This document shows, in pieces, positions 22,100 through 33,199 of a DNA stretch of 64,000 bases. Within the stretch, counting starts at the first letter, position 1. Each line of letters opens with the position of its first letter. Below the pieces are notes generated by a model that was not told the origin of the DNA, did not search any database, and worked only from the letters and a program-made list of their open reading frames with translations. Origin of the DNA: Macrothele yani (lineage: Eukaryota; Arthropoda; Arachnida; Araneae; Macrothelidae); assembly GCA_039090855.1 (NCBI GenBank), contig CM077010.1, positions 42,240,905 through 42,304,904 on the forward strand, in the 5' to 3' direction. Both the position numbers and the translations under genes were made by a program.

Positions 22100-22575
22100 T
22101 TACAACGGATACTGCACGGGATCAGGACTTTGATCCAAAGATGAAAAAACAAGTCTCATGTGGAAGCATGCGACTTTTCTGGCTTTCAAGCAGACCGGTG
22201 TTACTTTTTCAGCCAGCAAAGTGATGGTATCAGCATTTGCGATGATGAACACATAATTATGATTGCATGCCTTGAAAAGGGGATCAGGCTTTTCTGCATA
22301 CTACGCTAACCTCATAAGCCAAATTCCTGCAGTTAGCATGGAAAACGGCGAAAAGATGTTTTTCTCCATTAGGTGAACGCGCCGAGCTACTCCATCTAGA
22401 TCGCAAAGACAGTTATGCAGGCTGTAGGATTTAAGATGCTTCAGAATCCTTTCTATTCTCTAGACCTTGCCCCGTCTAGAAATTTTTGTTTCCCAAGCAG
22501 AAGGAAAACATCAATGGAAAGCTATATGTCTCCGACTCTGACGTGGTCGAAGCTGTAGTGAGTGGTTGGAAGGTA
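22100..22575 (+). pseudogene. Mariner transposase relic, catalytic region
   Basis: In changing frames the plus strand reads DQDFDPKMKKQVSCGSM (after the first acid), LKRGSGFSAYYANLISQ, then FYSLDLAPSRNFCFPS (third-acid block, with SRN where the family has SDY) and VVEAVVSGW. This order is that of a mariner transposase. The second-acid block DNAPSH has eroded. It lies just left of the hAT element that starts at 22609 and is independent of it. Confidence 0.75.
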
Positions 22576-22879
22576 ACACATTTTTTTCTTCCAACCAATC
22601 ACCCAAAGCAGTAGTCGTCAACCTGGTCCCAACCGCCCACTAGTGGACGATTCAAGCTTTCGTGGTGGACGGTGGGTGGTTTTGTTCGTTGTTACTAATT
22701 TTGTTTTTCCGCCATATATCGAACACATTGCTAACAACTTCGCGAGTTTGACATTTTAAAGTATGCTTTTGCAATTTACTTTTGAATTCCATCTGTAAAC
22801 TTTGAATATTGATAATAATTAAAATAAGGCAATCCGTAAATACAAAGTTTTGAGGACAACACAAAACACGTTTTATTAA

Positions 22880-23365
22880 TGATGTAGATCACGCACAAAA
22901 TAATATAAGGAAAATTAAATGTGATGATTCCTGTGCGATTTTTTTTCGCTACAGATGAGCAACAATATAAAAGTGCTTTCCCTTTGACAACGTAGTACAC
23001 GTGTAAATAAAGTGGCTCTATCCATCGCCCCCCCCCCCCCGAAATAGTCACGTGACGCTCACAAAAAAGCGTAATTGATTGCCGGTTTGTTTATATGAAC
23101 ATACACATCTGTGGAGTGTGGGAACGGCTTCTTTCTCACACAGTTCTCACGGCGGCGATCTCAACTCAAAATGCTTTTAATATTGCTTTGTTTTTCCAAC
23201 ATTTAGTGCGCATAACGACGAGGGCGGGGTTTACCACCGGACATCACCCAGTCTTCGAGCTGTACCTCTTTCATGGTTTAGGGCAGTACGTGGTTAGATT
23301 TGTGAGAGTAAGCACGCGTCCACGGCTTGAAACGAGTTGATAAATTGTGCAACAAATTGCGAGAC
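22880..23365. other. 5' non-coding part of the hAT element
   Basis: No open frame with recognisable content. It includes a C homopolymer at 23029-23040. It lies between the hAT tip and the BED finger. Confidence 0.4.
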
Positions 23366-23367
23366 CC

Positions 23368-23532
23368 ATGTCTCAAAAAAAGAAATACGCTCATGGCTAT
23401 TTATCAGAGTATCCGAATATGGGTTTCATAGAATCTGTTACAACTGAACAGCTTCCAATGTGTTTACGGTGCCACAAGACATTATCCAATGAAGCAATGA
23501 AGCCAAGTCGATAGCGAGAACATCTTGCTACA
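23368..23532 (+). pseudogene. BED finger at the start of the hAT transposase
   Basis: From ATG at 23368 the frame reads MSQKKKYAHGYLSEY, then TEQLPMCLRCHKTLSNEAMK, PSR, stop, REHL. The CxxC pair and the LSNEAMKPS phrase are the N-terminal zinc finger of ZBED5-like hAT transposases. The reading is cut by the family R insertion at about 23540 and resumes at about 25685. Confidence 0.8.
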
Positions 23533-23823
23533 AAACACTAACAAGTTTGTAAAATCATGCAATGTATTGATTAAAATACGCTTTCCAACATACCAGAAAT
23601 CCTTACTCAGTTTATCACTCAAGTTATGAGAATAATGGCTGTGGAATAAATCTCGGTCCTGTGCACTGACCTTTGTTTCCATTTCGATGATATTCAACAG
23701 AACCGGTTCGGTATAATTCCGAAATAACATAATAAAGTTTTGTCGCAATCGAAGAATTTTTACGCAAGTTATGATGCATAAGGGCTGTGGTATAGATCCC
23801 GCTCCTGTGTCCTAAACTTTGAC

Positions 23824-24057
23824 TTTTTTTTATTTATTTATTTTTTTTTTTTTGGATTTTTAACGACCACCGTGAGCAACTCAATGGGCTATAAGCAGTC
23901 GCCCGTTCCTAATTTAGAGTCACTGGTTCCAGGGAAGGGAGAGAGCCAGTGCCGTAAGACAAACACAACATCCATGCCTCACCGGGATTCGAACCCGGAC
24001 CCCGTTCGGACGAATGATCAGAAGCCATCGCTTAGACCACTGCGCCACCGGGGCGGC
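23824..24057 (-). repeat. SINE-A, tRNA-derived, with target duplication
   Basis: Minus-strand copy with T-rich tail complement at the left and tRNA-like head at the right (complement of CACTGCGCCACCGGGGCGGC). The B box GGGTTCGAATCCC is perfect. Direct repeats AAACTTTGACTTT flank it (from 23814 and from about 24059), proving a retroposed insertion into family R. Confidence 0.95.
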
Positions 24058-24828
24058 AAAACTTTGACTTTATTTCGCCCATTTTTAATAGGATTCGTCC
24101 CCAGGCAGGCCCCTACAACATACCAACATTTCATCCAAATCGAAACATTTTTACGTACGTTATGACGCATAATGGCGATGGAAGTGATTCCGCTCCTATG
24201 TCCTGACCTTTGACCCCATTTCCCCCATTTTGAATTGGGTTTGTCGCCAGGTGGTCCCCTACCGCATACTAAAATTTCATCGAAATCAAACCCTTTTTGC
24301 GTTAGTTATGACGCATAACAGCAGTGGAATGGATCCAGCTCCTATGTACTGACGTTTCACCTCATTTCGTTCACTTTGAATAGGGTTCCTTCCCAGGTGA
24401 TTCCCTGCCAGATACTAAAATTTCATAGAAATCGAACGACTGTTGTGCGAGTTATCGTGCGGACAGACATACGCACACAACGCGTGACGTAATGAGGCAG
24501 ATGGGAATCGAGAACCTTGTGCTCGCAAGAGTGTGACGTCATAAAACTTTAATAGGATCCACACACACCGCGTGACGTAATGAGACAGATGCCGTGACCA
24601 CGCGCCAACATTCTCAAACGCGAGATTGTGACGTCATAAGATTTCTAAGCATTGGTAACAGTAATGGAACGATGCCATGATACCAAAAACGTTAGAATTC
24701 GGGGTGGTTATTTTACCCACTAAACGAATTCTCCTAAAGTCGAGATCAAGCTAAATCGATTTCTAGTACCAGAAAACGGTAAGTTAACGACTTTCATCAA
24801 AAATTCTTAGAGCCGTTTTCAAAATAAA

Positions 24829-24851
24829 ATGTACATACATACATACATACA
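24829..24851. repeat. ACAT microsatellite
   Basis: About five ACAT tetramers next to the TTAA MITE. The matching TATG run is at 28583-28598 in the other family R copy. Confidence 0.7.
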
Positions 24852-24867
24852 AGAATTGCTACTTTAA

Positions 24868-25305
24868 GGTGGACGTCAAGTAATTTTGCATCCTATACTT
24901 CCAATGGAAAAACTTCTGTACACATTTTTTTCACAATTAATGCGTTCCCAAGGATGAAAATTTGAACATCGATTAAAATAGCTTCATTTCATAATTTGGA
25001 ATATTTAATATTTTCTAAATCATAACCGTAATTATGCAATCCAACATTTATTTGTCCACTGACGTCATCAAAGTGCAGGTCGCGCCATATTTTTTCTGGT
25101 TTCAACACCACCAAAGGAAACGTTATTGTTTTTTAATATAATTATGCTTATGTTTTAGAAAATGTTAAGTATTCCAAGTTATAGTATAAAGTTATTTTAA
25201 TCGATGTTGAAATTTCCATCCTTGGGAACACACTAATTGTGAAGGAAATGTGTACAAAAGGTTTTCCATTGGAAATATAGGAAGCAAAATTACTTGACGT
25301 CCACC
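24868..25305. mobile_element. MITE with TTAA duplications and about 125-bp inverted termini
   Basis: Ends GGTGGACGTCAAGTAATTTT (24868) and its complement (ending 25305) are flanked by TTAA on both sides (24864-24867, 25306-25309). The arms stay similar for about 125 bp. The loop holds no gene. TTAA targets are used by piggyBac and Kolobok elements. The tip alone does not choose between them. Its inner part has TGACGTCA near 25070. Confidence 0.85.
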
Positions 25306-25684
25306 TTAATAGTGTGTGATAAGGGTGATGGAATGGATCCCGATCCTATGTCCTGACCTTTGACTCCATTTTTCCCATTTTCAATAGGGTTCCTCTCCAG
25401 GTGGTCCCCTACCTCATACTAAAATATCATTGAAATCGAACCATATTTACGCAAGTTATGGTGCATAAGGGCAATTGAATGGATCCCATTCTTATGTCGT
25501 GACCTTTGACTCCACTTCCCCCATTTTCAATAGGTTTCGTCCCCAGGTGGTCCCCTACCACATACTAAAATATCATCGAAATCGAAAATTTTTTACGTGA
25601 GTTATCGTACCGACAGACAGACAGACGGAAGGTAAAAGCTAGAGCATATACGCTTCTTCAACCTACGGTTGGAAAGCGTAAAAA

Positions 25685-27258
25685 GATTAAGATAAAGATA
25701 AATCCATTGAATATTTTCAAGGAATGCATAAAATTGATTTCGAAATCGTTCAACAATAATTGCATCATTTAAGAAACAACATGTAAACAAGGAACATGGA
25801 TTAACTGCATCACAATTAATTGCAAAAAGTGGTAAAATCAATAATATTGGGGAAACTTCGATAATACTCTCTATTAAAGAATTTATCTCAAAAGTAATGC
25901 GTCAGGACATAACTGAAGTTTTATAAACATTGCCCCTTAGCGATAGCACAGTAGAGCGACGCATTGACGAAATGACGGTTAATGTTGAAAATAAACTTAT
26001 AGGTATTCTCCAAAACTCTTCATTTCCCATACCGTTGAACGAGTCTGCCATTTCAGATAATAATGCTGTATTGACGACATACATGTATGTACGGTACCTT
26101 GATGAAAACAATACATTGCTAGAAGGAATGCTATTCACTGTAAATCTTGTTACAGATAAAAAGGGATTATCAATATTTAATGCTGTGAAACCGTACTTTG
26201 CAAAAAATAATATACCCTTGAACAATAGTGTTGTATGCGCTAATGATGGAGCACCATCAATGGTAGGGCTTATCGTGGTTTTGTTGCTTATTTGAAGGAA
26301 GAAGTGCCAAGCGTTTTGTGCATTCATCGTGTGTGCACAGACATCTTGTAGGAAAGCATTTAAGTACAAGTCTCCATTCACCACTAAGTAGAATAATTAG
26401 AGCTGTAAATAAGATCAAATCTCATGCGAAAGATGATAAAATGCTTCGACAGCTGTGACAGGATAATGATGAGTAGTTTATTAGGTTACTTTTACACACA
26501 GAAGTTGATTGGCTCTCAAAGGTTACACGCTTGTCTTGCTTTGTAGCATTATATGATAGCGTTAGTTTTTTGAAAGTAGTAATGAAGCTGGTCTCTGTCA
26601 ACAACTAAAAGCAGTAAAGAATGATTCCTTTTATTTGGCAGACATTTTCAAGATATTTAACGAAATTAATTTGCAGCTTCAAGGAGTTGCAAAAAATTGT
26701 TTTATTATTTATCGTAAAACTTGATATTCTCCGTCATAATCTTTTGAAGACAGGATTTCATCAGTTTCCCTAATTTTCATCTATAAAAGATGATGTAACT
26801 CCAGAGGAGTTTGAAAGGTTCTGTAGCCACCTCAAAGAACTTAAATTGGATATGGGAAAACGACTTACAGATATTTTGAACTTGAAGGTGTATGACTGGA
26901 TGATAAATCTTTTTACTGCAAATTTTGCTGATGTTGATGTAACTTGCCAAGAAGACCTATTAGAACTTAAATATGATGATAAGAGCAAATATTATTTCAA
27001 TAGTGGTGGATACCAAAATCTCATGGCAAAATAAAAAAAAACCTGCATTATATCCAAATATCTGGAAAATGATATTTAATTTATTGAAACATTTCCCTAC
27101 CTGATACCTTGTAGAATCAGGCTGTTAATCATATTATCACCAAACAGAGAAACTGTCTAAATATCACCGGAAGAGAAGACCTTCATTTGCTCCTTACGAA
27201 AATCGAACCAGATATCAAATATTTAGTCTCGCAGCATCAGCCTCAAGGATCTCATTAA
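25685..27258 (+). pseudogene. hAT transposase body, ZBED5-like, degraded
   Basis: After the family R insertion the protein resumes: DKDKSIEYFQ, then EHGLTASQLIAKSGKINNIG, FISKVMRQDITEVL, LPLSDSTVERRIDEM, NAVLTTYMYVRYLDENNTLL, VVCANDGAPSM (catalytic-region aspartate), then INKIKSHAKDD-like and LLLHTEVDWLSKVTRL. It continues EEFERFCSHLKELKLDMGKR and ends with the dimerisation tail NCLNITGREDLHLLLTKIEP and stop at 27256-27258. Several stops and frame changes are present. The order and wording match ZBED5-type hAT transposases, and the usual length of about 600 residues would be reached if the finger were joined. Confidence 0.85.
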
Positions 27259-27602
27259 TCATTAATTAAAGGTAATTTCAATGAATTTTATTGTTTTCAC
27301 ATTCAACTTTCATTTTCTTTAATTTAAGCAGCTCCCGCGCTAGTAGGCGTTGTATCGATGGAGATACAGAAATTCATTAAGCTGAAATTATCTATGTATA
27401 AACATACACGAAGTATAAATAAAAAGATAAATTTAAGTACACATTTTTAACAAACCCTTCCCTCTAAAATTTACTTCGCCTTTCACTAAATTGAGTTACT
27501 GCGGCACCGGTGGGCTCTAAGGGAATTTTACCATCAACAAAGATACAAAAGTGAGCTGTAGGTACAGTATTAAAAGGTTGATGACCCCTGACCTAGACCA
27601 TT

Positions 27603-27930
27603 GTGCAGCGGGTGGCCGAGTGGGCAATGTTCGTGACTGCCATAGGATGACGTCAGGTTCGATCCTGGGCAGGTACGAACGTTCAAACCACTAAATACCC
27701 GCCGTGCGTCGGATGGGCACGTTAAGCCGTCGGACCCCGGGTACTGGCCCCCGGTAATAAATAAGGGCGTCTTCCTCCCCTTTTCTACCTCGCTTCCGAG
27801 TCACTTTCCTATCGGGCCCTCTAGCCCAAATCTCCTAGTTTCCTATTTCTAAGGGTTGTTCAAGACCTGGGGTCAGACACTCCCTTCCTAAAAAATCCTC
27901 TACATATGATCTATGATCAATGATCAAGCT
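27603..27930 (+). repeat. SINE-B, tRNA-derived, copy 1
   Basis: tRNA-like head GTGGCCGAGTGGGCAA (A box) and CAGGTTCGATCCTGG (B box). The central body contains GTTAAGCCGTCGG, CCCGGGTACTGG and AAGGGCGTCTTCC. The 3' end is AATCCTCTACATATGATC followed by repeated ATGATC-like words. Copies 2 and 3 are at 43618 and 61746. It starts 13 bp after the hAT right tip. Confidence 0.9.
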
Positions 27931-27989
27931 GGATATTTCCTACCGTTTGAAATAAAACTCTCTTCGGTGAACCCAGATGCGTTGTCAAC

Positions 27990-28247
27990 TAAGAATATTT
28001 TGCGTTCTTCTATTACATTTTTATACTACTTCATTCAAAAACAAGAATATTTTGAGTTCATCTATTACATTTTTATGCTACTTCATCATTCAAAAACAAG
28101 AATTTTTTGTGTTCTTTTATTGCATTTTTATGCTTCTTCATCGTTCAAAAACAAAAATATTTTGAGTTGTCCTATCACATTTTTATGCTACTTCATCATT
28201 CAAAAACAAGATTATTTTGAGTTCTTTTATTACATTTTTATGCTAAT
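27990..28247. repeat. 55-bp minisatellite, about 4.7 copies
   Basis: Unit of about 55 bp: AAGAATATTTTGAGTTC, TATTACATTTTTATGC, TACTTCATCATTCAAAAAC. Copies differ by single changes and small indels. The unit is not a multiple of three, so the open frames through it are not coding. Confidence 0.9.
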
Positions 28248-28272
28248 CATCTCGGACTAAATGAATCTCGCC

Positions 28273-28303
28273 TGCTGTTGTACGAGGGTGAGTCGAAACT
28301 TCT
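28273..28303 (+). repeat. Possible mariner end repeat
   Basis: The words TGTACGAGGGTGAGTCGAAA resemble mariner terminal repeats (TACGAGGGT..TCAAAA type). No transposase follows, only about 150 bp of unassigned sequence, so it would be a severely shortened copy. Confidence 0.35.
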
Positions 28304-28439
28304 TCTCGTTTCGAACTACAGATTATACTGGGCCACCACTCCTGTGTTCAAACGCGCGCTGATGTCGCCTGGGTGCCGCGATGATGGAGAACATCCGAGG
28401 CTTGTGACGTACATTTGTCACGGAGCATTATCAGCTGAG

Positions 28440-29640
28440 AACAGGATGAAGCTATTTTAATCGATGTTCAAATTTTCATTCTTGGGAACGCATTAATTGT
28501 GAAGAAAATGTGTAAAGAAGTTTTTCCATTGGAAGTATAGGAAGCAAAATTACTTGACGTCCACCTTAAAGTAGCAATTCTTGTATGTATGTATGTACAT
28601 TTTATTTTGAAAACGGCTCTAAGAATTTTGATGAAAGTCGTTAACCTACCGTTTCCTGGTACTAGAAATCGATTTAGCTTGATCTCTGATCTCGACTTCA
28701 GGAGAATTCGTTTAGTGTGATAAAGAGCCACCACGAATTATAACGTTTTTAGTGTCATGGCGTCGTTCCATTATTATTTCCAATGCTTAGAAATCTTATG
28801 ACGTCACAATCTCGCGTTTGAGAATGTTGGCGCGCGGTCACGCCATCTGTCTCATACGTCACGCGTTGTGTGAGGATCCTATCAAAGTTTTATGACGTCA
28901 TACTCTTGCGAGCAAATGGTCACGATTCTCATCTGCTTCATTACGTCACGCGTTGTGTGCGTATGTCCGTCCGCACGATAACTCGCGTAACAAACGTTCG
29001 ATTTCGATGAAAGTTTAGTATCTGGTAGGGTATCACCTGGGAAGGAACCTTATTTAAAGTGAACGAAATGGGGTGAAAGGTCAGTAAATAGGAGCGGGAT
29101 TCCATTCCACTGCTTATAGGCGTCATAACTAACGTAAAAAAGGTTCGATTTCGATGAAATTTTAGTATGTGGCAGGGGACCACCTGGCCACATACCCTAT
29201 TGAAAATGGGATAAATGGGGTCGAAGGTCAGGACATTGGAGCGGAATCACTTCCATTGCCTTTATGCGTCATAACCTACGTAAAAATGCTTCGGTTTGGA
29301 TGAAATGTTAGTATGATGTAGGGGCCTGCCTCGGGACGAATTCTATTGACATAGGGCGAAATGGGGTCAAAGGTTAGGACACAGGAGCGGGATGTATTCC
29401 ATAGCCCTTATTCATCATAACTTACGTAAAAATGCTTCGATTACGACAAAACTTTATCATGTTATTTCGGAGGTATACCGAACCGGTTTTGTTGAATATC
29501 ATAGACATAGGATCAAGAGTCAGGGCACAGGACCGAGATTTATTCCACAGCTATTATTCTCACAACTTGAGTAATGATTTCTGGCATGTTGGAAAGCGTA
29601 TTATAATCAATGCATTGCATGATTTTACAAACTTGTTATA
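28440..29640 (+). repeat. Family R, copy B, with half of the TTAA MITE at its 5' edge
   Basis: Starts with one arm of the same TTAA MITE found in copy A (28452-28566), at the same position relative to the flanking family R sequence. The CRE-rich segment, 146-bp subrepeats and the 3' end GGAAAGCGTATTATAATCAA / GCATGATTTTACAAACTTG follow. Open frames such as 29432-29641 reappear in other copies only because the DNA repeats. Confidence 0.85.
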
Positions 29641-31514
29641 AAGTCCTTAGGGTTTTATTCGGCCATTTTCATAATATTTGCCCATGGCTTTACCTCTTCA
29701 GGCCTATTATCCTTAGTAACTATTTTATATAACCAAACCCACTCCAGAAATATTTTAATATTTAAAGACTACTCCTTGTTCTCCCTAACATTTCTGTTTC
29801 ATGGTTTTTATTTTCCACTGATATCATCTCTGCCTCCCCGTCAATTAACAAACTTAACTGAAACTTTAATCTTTCCCCGAATCTGTCAACTTGATTTCCG
29901 TTTTCGTGGCTGCCATTGCAACTGCTGCATTTGCATTTATACTTTACTCGAATATCACTCACAACTCTGTTTTTTCTTCGTTCTGCTTTATCCAACCTTA
30001 ATGAAGGCTTTTGTTAGATACTTACTCCGTTAATCTTAATTTGCATAAAATTTACCTTAGGTCCATGAATTTTAAATTCTCAAATCTTCAATTAGATATG
30101 TTAGGATAAATTATATATCTTAAATTTTTGTAAAGTGCTAAAATGTAGGGATATTAGATAGCTACTTTGGACTTCTTTGTAACATAAGGAAAATGTTAAC
30201 AACATTGCTCTTTTACACAAAAATAAAGTTTTATAATTCCAAATCTCTCTGAAATAACTAATATTTCCATTGAACACAGGCATTTTTGTTCTTATTCATG
30301 TACTGCTTCTCCTATTCCATTTTGTCATATGACCCGCGATTCAGAAATGGTTGAAGACCTCTGCTCTAGGAAAAAATGTCCTAATTTGCCCTCTGTCTCT
30401 CTCTCTAAAAATACTACTGAGTGTTTCACTTCTGAAGTCATTCAATGTTTGAGTAACATCCTTCGGATGATGCTGTTATGACTTTTTTCATGCAGCATTG
30501 CATATTTCAGGAATACCACTCATAAATTGCATTCCTTGATTATATATAATTTAGGAATAAATGTTTAAAACCATTTTAGGCATGGTTTAGAATTTTTCCC
30601 GTATAAACATGGTAGATGTATAACAGTCAGGAAGTTTTGTACGTCACCATTCAGCTGGTGACGCACTAAATGCATAGGTAACAAGGCCTTAACGTTACTG
30701 CATTTCAGTTTGTAGCCCATGTACCTGAGAAGTGTAGCAGTGCGCAGATTCGCAAGTAGGAAGAATGTTAAAACACCACATTACACTGTGCAAGCAGGAC
30801 GTCTGGCTGTCTCTATGCGCGAAGCAAAATCGTAACTGATTTCCACGCGAAGAAGGAACGCAGTGAGCACATAGCACCCAGAGCGCTGACTCACATCTGA
30901 TATAGTGCAGAAGGGAGGGATACGGCACACATCAAGAAGCGTTGCACAAAATTAAGCATTCGTTCAATTAATTCTGTATTACTCCAGTTCAAATCTTAAT
31001 GGGACATAGCTCACAAATTTCATTTCTACTTGAATTCGAGGATGACGCCTTTACTTTGCTCATTAGTGTTGTTGACATACAAATAGACACGAAGAGAAGA
31101 GTTCACTAAAACCGCTGTTCAAAATATATTGTACTTGTGTTTTTGGTATTTTTGATCAGTTCCTTTAGAAAGATTGTCACACTGTATATCGTAGAACAGG
31201 GATGGCCAACTTGTGTCTCTATATGACCAAATAGTGTCTCCAAATTCTCTAATGTACGACAAATTCTACTTATGCGCGACAACTCCTTCTGATCTATAAA
31301 AACTACTTCTGATCACAACGAAGTTCTAGAAGCTGGTTGCAAATGATAAACTCCCTGGACCTTTCCAGAAAAATGGTTTCGATGTTTGGAAGCACATACA
31401 TGCATCAATGCGCATTCTTCTCATGGGATCATCAGGTCATCACAATAGAATCGGTTAACTGACGGCCAATTTCAGCACTTCTGCAACTGTTTTCAACTTC
31501 ATTGAAAGGTTTTT
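29641..31514. other. AT-rich stretch with two possible hAT tips
   Basis: No gene seen. GGTTGAAGACCTCTG at about 30347-30361 looks like a hAT right tip, and CAGGGATGGCCAACTTGTG at about 31198 looks like a hAT left tip. No transposase and no duplication tie them together. Confidence 0.3.
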
Positions 31515-31610
31515 TTGTCTGTTTCGGCGTTTAACAAATACCGTGAACAACTCATACTGATGTAAGCCGTCGCCCCTCATTAATTTAGGTCTCACTAGTT
31601 CTAAAGAAGG

Positions 31611-31660
<50 letters not shown>

Positions 31661-31775
31661 AGCGCCGTAAGATTAACGCACCACCCATGTATTACTGGAA
31701 CTCGAATAGGAGACCATCTCGAACGAATGGTCAGACTTCAGCACTTCAGACCACTATTCACCCACCGGTGCTGCC
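31515..31775 (-). repeat. SINE-A copy with an expanded GA microsatellite
   Basis: Minus-strand SINE-A: complement of the tail near 31520, body words at 31540-31600 and 31655-31700, and a degraded tRNA-like head at 31730-31775. The family's short GAGAGAG stretch has expanded to about 22 GA repeats (31614-31658). Confidence 0.8.
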
Positions 31776-32310
31776 GCAATGAACGTTGAATTTAAAGTTG
31801 TGAAGTCATATGAACTATCATTTCCCTCACAGCTTCATTACGACGGCTCTTAAAGAGCCAGCAATGTATGTGGTTGCTCAGATGCTAACCACTGCCTTCC
31901 CCGCACAAATGAAACTCGGTTCAAACACCAACAAGTAATTCTCAATCGCCATCGCCATCGCAATGGCTTCGCCTCTCGTACTGATACGTCTAATTCGAGC
32001 CATATTCCCATGCCATCGGTGGCATTACTTCTACTTGTTATTAGGCGCTTCAACTCCAAGAGATAGGGAGTAGTCGTAATGACCTTGCCCCCAAATGTAC
32101 TTCGGTTCTGTGGATCCCTACTATATTGTAATAGTATAGTATTCATAAAAGCTTGGTTTTCCATGATTTGTATGCCAAAGACATTCTTTGGATGGAGTTT
32201 CACGCGTGAATGAAGGATGATGTAGAGGATTTAATTAGGGATTGTCTGACCCCAGCTCATAAACAGCACCTAGAGATAGGTAGCTAGGTTTAGTTTAGGG
32301 TGCTCCAAAA
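31776..32310. other. No gene recognised
   Basis: A 117-residue minus frame (31850-32203) has no known motif. A tRNA-like fragment (GGTTGCTCAGATGC, CTCGGTTCAAACACC near 31870-31930) may be SINE debris. Confidence 0.3.
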
Positions 32311-32311
32311 G

Positions 32312-32583
32312 AGAGGCAGCACTGTTGGCGCAATGGTCTAACCGCTGGCTTGTGATCATTCGTCCGAGATGAATCTAGGTTCGAGTCCCGGTGAGGCATG
32401 GATGGTGTGCTTGTCTCACATCACTAGCTGTCTCTCTTTCTTGGAACCAGCGACCCTAAATTTGGAACGGGCGACTGCTGAGTTGCTCATTGTGGTTGAG
32501 CCGCTCATTGTGGGACGACTGCTGAGTTGTCCATTGAGTTGCTCATTGTGGTCGTTAAACCACCAAACAAAAAAAAAAAAAAG
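32312..32583 (+). repeat. SINE-A copy with a duplicated 3' segment
   Basis: Head TTGGCGCAATGGTCTAACCG, B box GGTTCGAGTCCC, the family body, then the phrase GAGTTGCTCATTGTGGT repeated with small changes before a run of about 14 A residues. The internal repeat adds about 60 bp. Confidence 0.9.
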
Positions 32584-32654
32584 GAGACATACAGTATAGC
32601 AACGTAGAAGTTCAGTAGCAGCAGATGACCATATTTGTAAGAGACGGTACAATA

Positions 32655-32878
32655 CCTCGTTAGGCGTCCAGTATTGCAGTAGTTTAAGCTTTGGAATCTG
32701 ACTAGTTGTTCGAGTGGGCCTAAGTCAGAGTCCAAAATGAGACATGAGTGGATTGGTTTGTCCAACGCGAGGCTCTCTTACTTCACTGGAAGCAACTGCC
32801 ACTAATTCGATACGGGCGACTGCTTATGTCCCCTAGAGTTAGAGTCACGGTGATTGTTAAATCCTGAAATAGAAAGTT
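32655..32878 (+). repeat. SINE-A copy, strongly degraded
   Basis: The family order survives (TTGCAGTAGTTTAAGC, GAAGCAACTGCCACTAATT, GGGCGACTGCTTAT, GTGATTGTTAAATCC), but both promoter boxes are eroded. Confidence 0.6.
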
Positions 32879-32974
32879 TTATCCGCCGACGCTCTCCAAG
32901 ACGCGGCGGGTGTTTTTTTAGCCGGGTACTCCTAACTCTAGGACTATCAACGGCCAAGAGCCTCACCCAGCACG

Positions 32975-33195
32975 TGTTAACTCTTGTATAGCGTTTGGAA
33001 TAAGTTAAGAAGGATGTTCCATTCCAAATGGGCCGGGGTTCGAGTCCCGAATGGGTATGGGTTAGGTGCTTGTGTAATGGCGCTGGCTGTGTTGGTTCTC
33101 TGGGACAAGTATCCCCAAATGAATTACAGGCGAGATTTTATAAGCTCGAAGCGTTGCGCATATTTGTGGTTAAACCTAAAAAAAAAAAAAAAATA
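32975..33195 (+). repeat. SINE related to SINE-A, divergent subfamily
   Basis: B box GGGGTTCGAGTCCCGAATGG, then GTATGGGTTAGGTGCTTGTG, GGCGCTGGC, GGTTCTCTGGGACAAG, GTGGTTAAACCT and a run of about 15 A residues. The sequence follows the SINE-A order with many differences. Confidence 0.65.
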
Positions 33196-33199
33196 CGAC

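Larger units (their letters stand above)
23540..25680 (-). repeat. Dispersed repeat 'family R', copy A, inside the hAT element
   Basis: In minus orientation it starts with a hairpin, TACGCTTTCCAACC / GTA / GGTTGAAGAAGCGTA (25649-25680). A GTCT microsatellite follows, then 146-bp subrepeats (GTGGTAGGGGACCACCTGG, GGGGTCAAAGGTCAGG, TTATGCGTCATAACTT). The 3' part has GGAAAGCGTA and GCATGATTTTACAAACTTG. It interrupts the hAT coding region and itself holds a SINE-A (23824-24057), a CRE-rich segment (24480-24860) and a TTAA MITE (24868-25305). Other copies are at 28440-29640 and 51643-53091. The layout (hairpin, microsatellite, subrepeats, tandem copies) recalls Helentron-type non-autonomous elements, which is inference. 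Confidence 0.75.
22609..27590 (+). mobile_element. hAT transposon, ZBED5-like, with nested insertions
   Basis: The left tip CAGTAGTCGTCAACC (22609) and the complement of the right tip CAGGGGTCATCAACC (27590) match at 12 of 15 positions and look like tips of ZBED-type hAT elements. Between them lie a BED finger and a hAT catalytic and dimerisation region in the same orientation. The flanking 8-mers (ACCCAAAG and ACCTAGAC) agree at only five positions, so the target duplication is decayed or the ends are slightly off. About 2.1 kb of the interior is a later insertion (23540-25680). Confidence 0.7.

Noticed and set aside
22609..27590. Perfect 8-bp target duplication for the ZBED5-like hAT
   Set aside because: The flanking 8-mers agree at only five positions, so I do not claim one.
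29432..29641. A reading frame shared with 23482-23748 and 52320-52661 (MRLRQNFIMLF..)
   Set aside because: At first it looked like a conserved small protein, but the DNA itself is a repeat, the frames start at different points, and stops fall differently in each copy.
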